From contig NZ_NPEA01000005.1 in assembly GCF_002812205.1 (NCBI RefSeq), positions 372,001 to 436,000 on the forward strand: a stretch of 64,000 bases of DNA, in the 5' to 3' direction. Every line of letters begins with the position of its first letter. The stretch's first letter is position 1. Source of the stretch: Leptospira neocaledonica (GTDB taxonomy: Bacteria; Spirochaetota; Leptospiria; Leptospirales; Leptospiraceae). The translations under genes were made by a program, and so were the position numbers. Shown here in pieces: positions 8,919 to 20,100 of this stretch. A model generated the notes under the pieces. That model was given only the letters and a program-made list of their open reading frames with translations. It searched no databases and had not been told where the DNA came from.

Positions 8919-9892
8919 TTTTTACTTTTTGGTCTTACCGAGTAGATCTTTTCGATCACATAGAGAGGACGGTTCTTGGATTGATCGTTTACTCTGCTTA
9001 AATATTCACCTATCATACCTAATGCGATAAGCTGGATCCCGCCTAATACCAGAACAACGATCATGACCGAGGTCCAGCCTTGGATGGTATTATCAGTAAA
9101 CAGTTTTAAATAAAGAATATAAACCGTGTACAATGCACCGAAAAACGCGGAAGCAAATCCTAAATAAGAGGAAAATTTGAGCGGAGCAGAAGAGAAGGAA
9201 GTGATCCCGTCCAATGCAAACTTTAACATTTTGCTGACGGAAAACTTGGTTTCTCCGTCAAAACGTTCGTCGCGATCATATTCCAAACCTGTTTGTTTGA
9301 AACCGATCCAAGCGATGAGTCCTCGGATATAACGATGTTGTTCTCTCATGGATACTAGAACATCAGTCACCCTTCTGCTCATGATCCTGAAATCTCCGGT
9401 ATCGATCGGGATATCGAATCGAGTGATTTTTTTTAGAATCCTATAAAATACGTGAGCTGTGATGAGCTTGAAAAAAGACTCACCCTCTCTTTTCTTTCTT
9501 CTCGCATAAACGACATCGTAACCTTCCGACATTTTTGCGTAGAGATCGGCGACGAACTCCGGGGGATCTTGTAAGTCTCCGTCCATAACGGCGACAGTTT
9601 CACCTCTTGCAGTATCGATCCCTGCAGTAATCGCCAATTGGTGTCCGTAATTTCTGGATAAGTTCAGAAGAAAAAAACCTGGCTCTCTTTCGCAGAATTT
9701 TTTTAATACATCGAAGGTCCCGTCTCTTGAACCGTCGTTTACAAAAAGAATTTCTGCATCTTCTTTTCCGAAGCGTTGTTTTTCTTTTAAGATACTGAGT
9801 AGGCCCCGGAGTCTTTTCACGAGTTCGGGGATGGTTTTTTCCTCGTTATAAACGGGAATGACTAGGGATAAAAGAGGGGGCTTAGCGGGCAT
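8915..9892 (-). CDS. GT2 family polyprenyl-phosphate glycosyltransferase (GtrB/DPM1-like)
   Basis: The protein transfers a sugar from a nucleotide donor to polyprenyl phosphate at the inner membrane face. It opens with the GT-A strand LSLVIPVYNEE, has the metal-binding segment MDGDLQDPPE and the acceptor-side motif DGETKFS, and ends with two hydrophobic helices, as in GtrB/ArnC/DPM1-like enzymes. I place the start at the ATG at 9892, which is preceded by AAGGTC and directly followed by the conserved strand. A longer in-frame start (TTG at 9937, preceded by AGGAA) would add 15 residues. It is co-transcribed with the membrane GT-C-like gene. The sugar is unknown. Confidence 0.9.
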   Translation of the reverse strand: MPAKPPLLSLVIPVYNEEKTIPELVKRLRGLLSILKEKQRFGKEDAEILFVNDGSRDGTFDVLKKFCEREPGFFLLNLSRNYGHQLAITAGIDTARGETVAVMDGDLQDPPEFVADLYAKMSEGYDVVYARRKKREGESFFKLITAHVFYRILKKITRFDIPIDTGDFRIMSRRVTDVLVSMREQHRYIRGLIAWIGFKQTGLEYDRDERFDGETKFSVSKMLKFALDGITSFSSAPLKFSSYLGFASAFFGALYTVYILYLKLFTDNTIQGWTSVMIVVLVLGGIQLIALGMIGEYLSRVNDQSKNRPLYVIEKIYSVRPKSKK

Positions 9893-10050
9893 TGCTGACC
9901 TTGGTACGATGTTTGTATTCGGCCAAAATGTCGACAATATTTCCTGTAATTTCTGTCAGAGTCAAAACCTAGTTTCTCTTTGATTTTTGGGAGCTTTCGA
10001 GGGATTCGACAGGCCAATTCTGCAAAAAAGGGCTTTACAAGGAGGCCGGA

Positions 10051-10432
<382 letters not shown>

Positions 10433-10446
10433 CCTAAACATTTCGG

Positions 10447-13400
10447 TTGGCTTCCGAGTTTCTACAGTATTTGAAAAAGAAAAAGCTCCGCCTTGGGATC
10501 ATTGCGGGGATTTTTCTCTTCTATCATCTCCTTTTCAACTCAATCACAGGACAGATTCTATTCGATAAAATTGCCTCATCCGTTTTTGCGGGGAAGTTCG
10601 AGGCGAATGTCCGAAGTTTTTCTCCCATCTACGGATTCAGGTTCACTGACCTAAAATTATATCCCACAACCGACTGGGACGAGAAGCCTGTAATGACCGC
10701 TAAAGAACTCGGGATCTCTTATAATCTTCCTCTTATTATCTTAGGAAGATTAAAAATTTCCAAAATTTCCATCCACGGATTGGAGTTGGACCTCCAACAA
10801 AGAGGAAACCTTTGGAATATCTCCTCCGTTTTTCCTCCTAGCGAAAAGGAAGAAATACCTGTGGAAAAAAGTGAACCTCTTACTGAGATCCGCACCTATT
10901 TTCCAGTGAGTGCATTCTTAGAATTGGACCTAAAAGACATCAATGTTCGAGTGAATTCAGAAAACGGTTCCAAGTCTTACTCTGCAGGGTTGGAAGGATT
11001 AGAACTTGGATTTCTTTTGGATACGAATCGTTTTACTCGGATCCCATTCGATCTGAAAATTTTGGATCTTATAGACGAGTTCCAAGTGAAATTGAATCCG
11101 GAGAATCAGATAAAACTTAGATTTCAAGATTCTTCCGGAGGACTAGACCATCCATTTAGATGTACATGGATTTGGGAAAGGGAAGAAGGTTCTAAATCAG
11201 GATTTCATTCCAAGCTCGACCTCGGCTCAGAAAAAATACCGATACGAATTGCTAATAGGGTCAGTGCTCCTTTCGGCTTTTCATTAAAATACGATATAGA
11301 TGTTTCTCCTGAGAAGAAGGAACTCCTACTTAAAAATTTAGAATGGAAAGTGGGAGAAGATACCTGGTTAGAAGGAAGTGGAAAAATTTCCGACTTCGCT
11401 TCGGATTCAGGAAAAGTGAATCTTGCCATCCAAAAATCCAGGATAAGGCTCGCACCTTTATCAGATTTTTTGCATAGTCTTGGGTTTGATTTTTTTTCCA
11501 TGAGTGGAGAGGCAAGTCTTGCTCCGATCTTGGCGGAAGGCAGTTGGGACAATCTAAGAGTTCTAGGAGAAGTTAGAGGAAACGGATTAGATTTCAGGAT
11601 CGGTAAAAAAAGACATTCTGTTCCCATGTTCAATTTGGATTGGGATGTTCGGATCGATCCACAAAATGAAAAAGATTCCGGACCCAAGGTCCCACTTCCT
11701 TGGATGAGATCTTTTACATTCAAAAATTTAAAAGTAATATATAATGAAATTCTGTTGGAAGGAAATCTGAATTATTCTCAGGCCGAAGGCCCGAATTTAA
11801 ATCTGAAATTGGATAATTTTGGGCTCGGGGATTATCTAAAAGGTTATTCCGGAAAATTCTCCGCTGAACTTTCAGCCCTAGGAAAAGATTTTTCTCAACT
11901 GGATGCCGGCTTAAAATTAAAAGCCAAAGGTTTTAGATTCCCGATGGATAGGGGTAGCTCCGGAAATATCTATCTGGAGGGAGGCCTAAAAGCTATATTC
12001 AATTTTCCTAAAAAAGCCTGGGGGCTGGAGGAAATTTTAGTATCCAATCTAGGCCTACGGGCCTTCTCCGCTGAAGGAGATTCCGCGGCAAAATTGGAAA
12101 CAGGTGGAAGGATCGGACTTGGAGAACCTTTCGTCTTGGATCTGAAAAAAGCGAGATTGGATTTGGACTTAGAACAGCTCGTCCCACTTCTTCCTTTGTC
12201 TCTACGAGAAACATTAATCCCAGTCAGAAACCAAGTAGGTAAGAAGATAGGACTAGACGGAGACTTTTATTATTCACTAGGGAATCACGGACAAAATATC
12301 CAAGGAAGTCTTGGAGTAGACTTGCCTGGAATGAATCTCCGAGACGGAAAACTTTCTTTAGATCTAAAGATGATCGGAAGTCCAAGTTCTAAAATTAAAA
12401 TAGATAAACTCGAGTTAAGTGCATTCTCCCAAAAATTACGTTTGGGGATGAATGGAGAATTAAACAAAGCCGGCAAGAACGGACCTTCGCCTTCTATGGG
12501 AGAGTTTGTTCCGAATTTAAAAGGAGAATTTAAACTTTTATCTCCTAAAGAAAGTGGGTTGGTTAAGGGATTGTTTTTCCAGGGGGAGGCTTCGATCGGG
12601 TTTAATTGGTATGGAAGTATTATTCAGGGAAATTTAATATCTAAAAATTCTAATGTACTTCTGCAAAGTGGGGTCTGCCCCGGTTACGATTGTAAACTAT
12701 ATCGGATCGATGGATGGAATGCAAATGTTCCTTTTACCCATGATCTCTCCGTAAAAGAGACCAAAAATCTGATCGAGGGTAACAAAAGAAAGTTCGTAAT
12801 GAATTACGGCCGCACCCCGGCTCCCAATTTTACGATCCGACAGATCATAGGAAATCATCCTTCTTTAAAAGGAACACCTTTCGAATACAGTAGACCTAAA
12901 GCGGATTCTCCAGGTCTTTCTGCTAACCTGGAATATTCGGAAAATTATTTACGAATGGATTATCTCAAAGTATATACTCTGGACGGAGAAATTTGGGGTA
13001 AGGATATGATCGTTAACGTGGGCTCCGGCGACCCTGAGAAAATGGAATATTCGGTTTCCTTGAGAGTTAAGGATATAGATCTAAAACAATTGCTCCCGGC
13101 AAAAACTCAGGCCAAGATAGATGATGGAAAAGTGAAAGCGGATCTCAATCTTTGGGGAAGGAATCTGGGAGATCCCGTGCCCAACTTAAATTTATTTTTT
13201 AGTATCTATCAGATCGGGAACGATTTCGGAAAAAGTGCGATCAATATTTTTGCACCTTCCAATATACTCACTGATTTTATCTACGGAAGTTATGCAGTGG
13301 ATAAGATAGAATTGGAATTGTCAAAAGGTTTGGTATACGCGGTTATCTTATTCAAACGTTCCATTTTAGGAACGATCATCCAGTTGGAAAATAACCAGGT

Positions 13401-13473
13401 ATCCCAGCAAAGAATGCCTTTGGCAAACTTTCTCAAACGTGCCCAAAACGAGATCGAAACTTTTAATCAGTAA
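10447..13473 (+). CDS. AsmA/YdbH-like large envelope protein
   Basis: A 1008-residue protein with one N-terminal membrane helix (about residues 16-32, GIIAGIFLFYHLLF) and a very long periplasmic part rich in beta-strand, Leu/Lys/Gly-alternating repeats. This is the look of AsmA/TamB/YdbH proteins that form bridges for phospholipid movement between inner and outer membranes. The C-terminal portion (about 880-1008) has the conserved AsmA-type end with a final amphipathic segment. The start is a TTG at 10447 with no strong ribosome binding site. A small lipoprotein follows within six bases, recalling the E. coli ydbH-ynbE-ydbL order. Family membership is fairly likely; the transport role is inferred. 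Confidence 0.65.
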   Translation: MASEFLQYLKKKKLRLGIIAGIFLFYHLLFNSITGQILFDKIASSVFAGKFEANVRSFSPIYGFRFTDLKLYPTTDWDEKPVMTAKELGISYNLPLIILGRLKISKISIHGLELDLQQRGNLWNISSVFPPSEKEEIPVEKSEPLTEIRTYFPVSAFLELDLKDINVRVNSENGSKSYSAGLEGLELGFLLDTNRFTRIPFDLKILDLIDEFQVKLNPENQIKLRFQDSSGGLDHPFRCTWIWEREEGSKSGFHSKLDLGSEKIPIRIANRVSAPFGFSLKYDIDVSPEKKELLLKNLEWKVGEDTWLEGSGKISDFASDSGKVNLAIQKSRIRLAPLSDFLHSLGFDFFSMSGEASLAPILAEGSWDNLRVLGEVRGNGLDFRIGKKRHSVPMFNLDWDVRIDPQNEKDSGPKVPLPWMRSFTFKNLKVIYNEILLEGNLNYSQAEGPNLNLKLDNFGLGDYLKGYSGKFSAELSALGKDFSQLDAGLKLKAKGFRFPMDRGSSGNIYLEGGLKAIFNFPKKAWGLEEILVSNLGLRAFSAEGDSAAKLETGGRIGLGEPFVLDLKKARLDLDLEQLVPLLPLSLRETLIPVRNQVGKKIGLDGDFYYSLGNHGQNIQGSLGVDLPGMNLRDGKLSLDLKMIGSPSSKIKIDKLELSAFSQKLRLGMNGELNKAGKNGPSPSMGEFVPNLKGEFKLLSPKESGLVKGLFFQGEASIGFNWYGSIIQGNLISKNSNVLLQSGVCPGYDCKLYRIDGWNANVPFTHDLSVKETKNLIEGNKRKFVMNYGRTPAPNFTIRQIIGNHPSLKGTPFEYSRPKADSPGLSANLEYSENYLRMDYLKVYTLDGEIWGKDMIVNVGSGDPEKMEYSVSLRVKDIDLKQLLPAKTQAKIDDGKVKADLNLWGRNLGDPVPNLNLFFSIYQIGNDFGKSAINIFAPSNILTDFIYGSYAVDKIELELSKGLVYAVILFKRSILGTIIQLENNQVSQQRMPLANFLKRAQNEIETFNQ

Positions 13474-13478
13474 AACTT

Positions 13479-14102
13479 ATGAAGAATATTCCAAAATCCA
13501 TTATTATTCTTTTTGCAATCTTTCCCTTATTCGTGTATTGCCCGATCAAGGCTCCACCCATCACGTTCACTCAAACTCAAACTGCTGCAGAAAAGCAAAT
13601 GTTAGGAGAGGATCGAAATCTAGAAAAAGACGGATGGCTCATCGCATCTATCAAAACTTCTTCTTCCGGTTCCGAAATCTGGGAAAGGGATCTGATCAAA
13701 GAAGAATTCGGGAATGCCAGTGATAACCAATTTTATATGGCACTTCGTATTCTAGCATATTTAGCAAGAGAGTTAAGAGAATATAGAAGTCTCGGAGTAT
13801 TGGCAGAAGGGCTGGACGGAAAAGTCAGATGGAATCCTAAGATCAGAGAAGCAGGCGTGGATAAGATTTCCCAAGATCCAAAACAAAAATCTCGTATAGA
13901 TGATATTGTTAAACTAACGAATGAAAATAGAGAGATCGTAATTAAGGAAAAGCTAAAGAAGGCGTTTGGCGATCCGAATCGCAACTTGGCTGAAAAAGAA
14001 AAAGTTTCGATCAAGGAAAGTATCCAAACCACCTGGCTTCGTTCAGTAGATATAGGAGAATATTACGAGGCTTCCGTCGGGAATTGGAAAAAGAAGGAAT
14101 AA
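13479..14102 (+). CDS. Lipoprotein, DUF1318/YdbL-like (tentative)
   Basis: A 207-residue lipoprotein precursor. The signal is basic residues at 2-6, a hydrophobic run, and Cys21 after LFVY as the lipidation site. The mature part has an early QTAAEKQMLGEDRNL..GWLIASIK segment and mostly helical, charged sequence after it. The start region resembles the DUF1318 (YdbL) family, which would match its place directly after an AsmA/YdbH-like gene, but I hold this assignment loosely. It lies six bases after that gene and six bases before the giant lipoprotein gene, so it is clearly part of the operon. Confidence 0.7.
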   Translation: MKNIPKSIIILFAIFPLFVYCPIKAPPITFTQTQTAAEKQMLGEDRNLEKDGWLIASIKTSSSGSEIWERDLIKEEFGNASDNQFYMALRILAYLARELREYRSLGVLAEGLDGKVRWNPKIREAGVDKISQDPKQKSRIDDIVKLTNENREIVIKEKLKKAFGDPNRNLAEKEKVSIKESIQTTWLRSVDIGEYYEASVGNWKKKE

Positions 14103-14107
14103 GGAAA

Positions 14108-17100
14108 ATGAAACGGAGTATTTTCCTTTTACCATTTTTCTTCTTTTATTGCACCGCTTTTAAATCCTTAGAAAGGGTGAGGCCGATTGAATTTGATTAT
14201 GGCCCTATTTCTAAAAACTATTTCAATCCGGAAAATGATAAACCGTTTCCTTTGACCGTACAAAGGGGAAATAACTTATATAATTCCACCACCGAGGATG
14301 GAAGATATCTTTTTTATACGACGGGACAAAAAGGAAACTATGATATTTGGTTTAGAGATCTTAAGAGTTCTATTGTGGTCCCTGTTACGGAACATCCTTC
14401 TTCTGAATACAAACCTGCGATCAGTCCGGACGGTAAAAAGTTGGCATTCGTATCGGAACAATATGACACAGCAGGAGACATCGTACTTTTGGAAATCGAG
14501 CCTGAGGTTTGGGCTAAAAAGATCCTAGAGGGAAAAAGGTTCTTAAGTGACGACTTTGAGTTTATCACAAATCCGGAATATTCTGATATTTCTAAGTCGG
14601 ATAAATTTTCGGACTCCGATCCTATTTGGGGAAAGGATAGTAGAGTATTATTATTTTCTTCAGATAGGTTGACCCCGGGAACTCCGAATTTGATCTTATG
14701 GGATACAGAAGGAAAAGAGAAGCCGATCTTACTCACCCAATCCGGAGCGGTAAATCCATATTGGTCCCAAGATGGAAAGTCGATCGTATATCTTTCTTAT
14801 GCCGATTCCAGAGAGGGTGAGATCTATTCCTTGGATCTTTCCACTAGAAAAACTAAAAGACTGACTAACGATTCTTATTTAGATTTCTCTCCCAGCCTGT
14901 CATCCGACGGAAGATATCTGTTCTATACATCCATTCGTTCCGATTCGGATGGAAACCGAAAATTAGACGAGAGAGATAATAGTCTGATCATTCGATTGGA
15001 TCTTTCTGATATGAAAGAAAGAAGACTGACCTCTGGAAATTTTTCCTTATTCGATACGAGGTATTCTTCCTTTAATGGAGGAAGTATTCTATTCACTGCA
15101 GCCTATTACGGAACTTTGAATATTTACTTTCTTCCTTTGAGCGGATCTATTCCTAAGGCTTCCAATATTTCTGCACAATTTGAGCTCGCAAAAGAATACG
15201 GTAAAAAACAATCAATAGATGATTATCTATTGGCTTTGGATTCCTTGGAATTATATTATAAGGAAGATTCACTTTATCCTATTTTTCGGGCCAAAGTCCT
15301 AAACGAAAAATATTTACTCCATAAAAAGTCGGGCAAAACCTCTGAGATCAAAAAGGAGATGGGAGCTTCTCGTTTGGATCCTAAATGGGGCTTCGCATAT
15401 GTATTCTATTTAGAATCAGAGAACAAGGGGATCTCGGAGATAAAAGAATATTTTTCTAATATTCGAGCTCAAGCGGATGCCCAGGTAGCGGGAGCGATCT
15501 TAGAAGAGATTGGAAATTTAGAAGAAAGATCCGGCAAAATAGAAGCAGCACTGAATTCAAAACAAGAGTTGGCTGCTCGATTTCCAGCTTATTATAATAT
15601 TCACGAAATATTAAGAAATATAGGCTCACTACAACTTAAAGAAGCAAAAAAGAAGGACTGGACCATTCCTTCTACACTTCTGCAGGCAGCAAATGAGGCC
15701 GAAGCTCAGACAACGGAGCTTAGGAATTTATACGGACTTTTTGAAGAGCAGATCTTGGCGGGAAAATCCGACTCTGAAAAGATATCTCTCTCTGAGAAGA
15801 TAGAATCTTCCAATAAGATCAAAGAACGTTCTTCTGTATTGTATAGATTTTTGATATATACTAAGGCAGCGGGGATTTCCGGGCAGGGAGGGTTTGCCGA
15901 GAGTAATTCTTTGCTGGAACCTTTATTGAAAGATATCACTCCTAAAGATCCGCTTTTTCTGAAAATCCATTTATTAAGATCTTCTAATTTTAAGGGTTTA
16001 GGAAGTGTACGTTATTCTTTGGAATCTCTACGCACATTTTTGGAGAATTACGATCATGATTCCGGGGTAGAGATCTCCGACAAAGAGATGGAAAGGTTCT
16101 TTATTTATTTTGAAAACCTAGCTCGGAACTATGAGAACAGATCTGATTTTTTCCAAGCTTCTCTCCATTATTTTTATAATACCGAGAATATGTTTCTGGC
16201 TAAAAGTAAAAGCCTCTTTCAGGACACCGTTTATAAGGACTATGCCATCTATTACCAGAAACTGATGGTAGATACTTCTTTCAAATTGGCGAGATCCGTG
16301 AGTGAAAAAAACGCCTCCAGTATTTTAGGAAATTTGAATCCTCTCGAATTTGATCCGTTGGATAAAAAAGACGGGCTTGTATATATAGACCAATATTTCG
16401 AGAAGGAAAAGATTTTGCCTAGAGCTAGAGCTTTTTTGGATCTTGCGACATTATACGGATACGCGTATTATCTTATCAATCGTTCAGTAATCCGAGAAAC
16501 CTATTATTATAATTCCGGAACAATGGATCGGATTAAAAAAGAGGCGGCTCTTAGGGATTATAAACAGGCAGAATACGAACTTAGATGGATCATATTTGCA
16601 GAACCTACCTATCATGATGCCTACCAGCTTTTAGGCTGGTTATACCAATATGTGGACATTATGAAATCCAGAAAACCGAGTGATAAGGAGCCGGCGGATG
16701 AGGATAAATATAGGGATGAATATTCTAAATATTTTCCTGAAAAGAATTTTGAAGAGAATATAGAACTATATAGTCAGATTTTGGAATTACTCGGAGAAAA
16801 TTTCCAAAACAAAAAAGCTCTTTCCGATCTGAGATTGAATTTAGGTAATAATTATTTTTTACTCAAGAACTATCCTAAGGCGGATGAACAATATTCGTTA
16901 GTAGAATCCTATTCTAATTATATAATATCGAAAGCACAATTCGAAGACTACAGGCAAAAGGCAGTCTTCTTATTTAACTCTGCGCGCGCCTCCATGTATA
17001 TGTCCAAGTATGGAGATGCTGTCCGAAAATTAAAAAACGCCTCGGACATTTATTCTAAAAACGAATTTCTTCAATTATATTCCGGGACGGATTACGCAAA

Positions 17101-20100
17101 AAACCTACAAAGTTATAGAGAGAAACTAACGTTACTTAGGACTTTGACGGGTCTGTCTCACATGGAATTGGGGGAGTATGCACAAGCTCTTCCGTATCTG
17201 TCGGAAGCATTGGAATTAAACGAACCGTCTCGTTTGGTGGACCCGATCAATATCAGAAATGCATTGGCGATTTCTTATCAAAAATTAGGTTATATTTCCA
17301 AGTCGGAAGAAAATTTAAAAGAAGCGGAGAAGGAGGCGTATTCCCGCAAAACTCTTTGGCTGCCTAAAAAGGTGAGCCCTAAATTTTGGGAATCCGTCTG
17401 GGATTCCATGTGGGATTTCGTTTTTGAAACCGTACTCCCTGACTCAGTTCGTATTTCCGGTTCTGGTAGATTTCCGGAGGCTATCCCTCCCGTATTCCAA
17501 CCGTTATTATCTTCAGGGATACGAGTAAATAATCTTATCTTAGAACAAAACTATCGTTTGGCTGCGGAAGAAACGGACAAACGATTGGAATATGTAAATA
17601 GGAAGGGTTTAAGTAAAACATTAGCAGGACAATTGATCGAGTCCCAATCTTATGCCGACCTTGGATTTTTTCAGTATAAAAGAAATGAATTCGAAAAAGC
17701 TAAACTAGCATTTTTAGAAGAGAATGAGTTTCTGAAAGACTCGACAAATCTTTCCGGAAGATCTATAGGCAGTTTTAAAAGATATTTATATTCCTTGTTC
17801 GCTTCTATAGAAGCCTCGGCTAAAAAAGATAGAAACGAATACTCTGAAGAATTAAATAACGCTCTGAAAGAACTGGACAGTTTCAAAAGAGAATCCATGG
17901 AAAACTGCCTATCTTCCTGGCCAGAAGACCTGTTAGAGGGAAATTACGTATGTTCAGAGGCGTTTTATAAACAATATTACGATTTTGATATATTAAAGGC
18001 AACAGTGCTTTATTATTCCGGAGAGGAGGATTTTAAAAAAGGAGAATGGTCGGAAGGTTTTGAAAAATTGGGAATTTCGTCCTCATTACTTGAAACTCCT
18101 TCCGGATTGCCAAAAGAGATCGTAGGACTCTCCAAAGACCCATTCCCAAGAAAAGAAAGGGTATTGCATTTTTTAAGCAGAGCCAGTGTTTTTTATAGAC
18201 TGGGAGATTTAGAAAAAGCGGAAGAATGTTTAAAATCTGCGGAAGAAATGGCCAATGTATTTTATTTCGGCGCTGAACTCATACAAACTTGGGTTTTGCA
18301 GGCAAGACTAGATTTAATGTCTAAAAGGCCGGATCAGGCAAAAATAAAATTATCCAAGGCGGAAGAACTTCTTAGAAAACAATTCCATTTGATTTCTGAT
18401 AATAAAAGTTTTCTGCTAAGAGACTTGTATGAGACTAAAATCAGAGCAGAGCTCGATTCAGGAAATACGAATGTTGCATTTAATGATTGGGCCAGACTTC
18501 AGAGGTTATTAAATTTTCGTAATTTTCAAAAAGGAAATTGGGAGTTTAGAGAAGCCCGAGCGGAATATGTAAAATTCGAGTCCGATTGGAAAAATTATAG
18601 AAATACTTATTTTAAATATCAAATCGCTTTGGAGACCAGGGGGGATATCAAAAAAGAAGAACTCACACTTGCACAAGCTGCTTCTCAAGTTTCCAAATCT
18701 TTGGAAGTTTTAAGATCCAAATTTCCTCAAAAGGCAAGTTTCTTGGACCCTTTTGGCGCAGTTGGAGAGGCGACTTTAAAACAGAATGAAACTGAAATTC
18801 GTTTATTAGAATCCAGAGGAGCAGTATTTGCTCGGATTAAAAATACTTCTTCTTTAAAATTTCTCAAATTCGAGAGCGAATCTAAGACGGAGAGTTGGAT
18901 CAAATCCAATTTCGAAAATTCTGGTCGAAATCTTGTTTTGGACCCTGGAAACACTTCCGTAGGTGAGACATTACATTCTCAGGTTTCCGGGATTAGTTTT
19001 AAACTTTTTTCTTCCGCTTCAAGCGGAGAAGATAGAACTCCGAAAGTAATTTCTTCTTTTTCTCCGATTAACGGCTGGAATTATAGAAAGGTAAATTCTG
19101 ATTCTTGGACGGATATATTAGAAGATACTGATATTATTGTGAGCCCTTTTCCTGAGATTAAAGGAGATTCGACTTTTGGAGAAAGAAAGAAAGATACTTT
19201 AGAGCTCAGAGAGATTTTTTCCAGAGAACATAGATTAGGTGCAATAATATTTACGTATTCTGAGAAGCCGAGCTGGCAACAAATCTTAAAGGTATATACG
19301 GGACTCGCTGGTTCTGGAGTAAATCTAATGTATGTATGCCCTGGAGAATCTTGCGTAGAGGAATCTCTGGAAGAAATTTTTACAGGAAAAGTATCTAATA
19401 CCCCCATTCGTTTTGGAAGACCTTTCGAAAAAGCCGGAAATAAAAATATAGAGGCTGAAAAACTTTTCGCTAAGTCCAGGAAGAATGAAAGAATTTCAGA
19501 CTCTTCGGAAGTGTTTTCTGATCTACATAGAGCTCGTTCTTATGCAGAACCGAATTCTAATTTAGCCCTGAAAATTGAATCGGATTTGTTAAGAGCGTAC
19601 CAAAGATTAAAACCAAATTTTTCTTTGAGTAAAATTTTCGCCTTACGTTATGAAAATCGTGATCTGAATTCTCAGAAAGAATTGGGGTTGAACCTCTGTG
19701 TGTCGAGATTGCTGGAAACCGAGTATAAGGATTGTGACGAAATTTCTTTGCCGGAAGCTAAGAATGAAATTTTAAATGGAATATTTGCATTAAAAGAAGG
19801 GAAATATCCAGGTAATTCTATCAGTTCTAATATATCTGCAGACAGGTATGATCCATTTTTATTTAGATTAAAACTTTCTAATTTAGCTTTGGAAGCATAT
19901 TATCCTGATCTAGCTTCTTCTCAACTGGGGTTAGCAAGACAATTTATCTCTTCAGGATCGGATCTGGAGACTTGGAAAAAAATGGAGACTCGGATTCGAA
20001 AAGAAAAAGCTCTTTTGGAAGAAGATGAAGATTGGTCTGAAGACACAAATCAAATCGAATTGGATCCCCAGGATAGAAATTATCCAAGGCATTTAGCATT

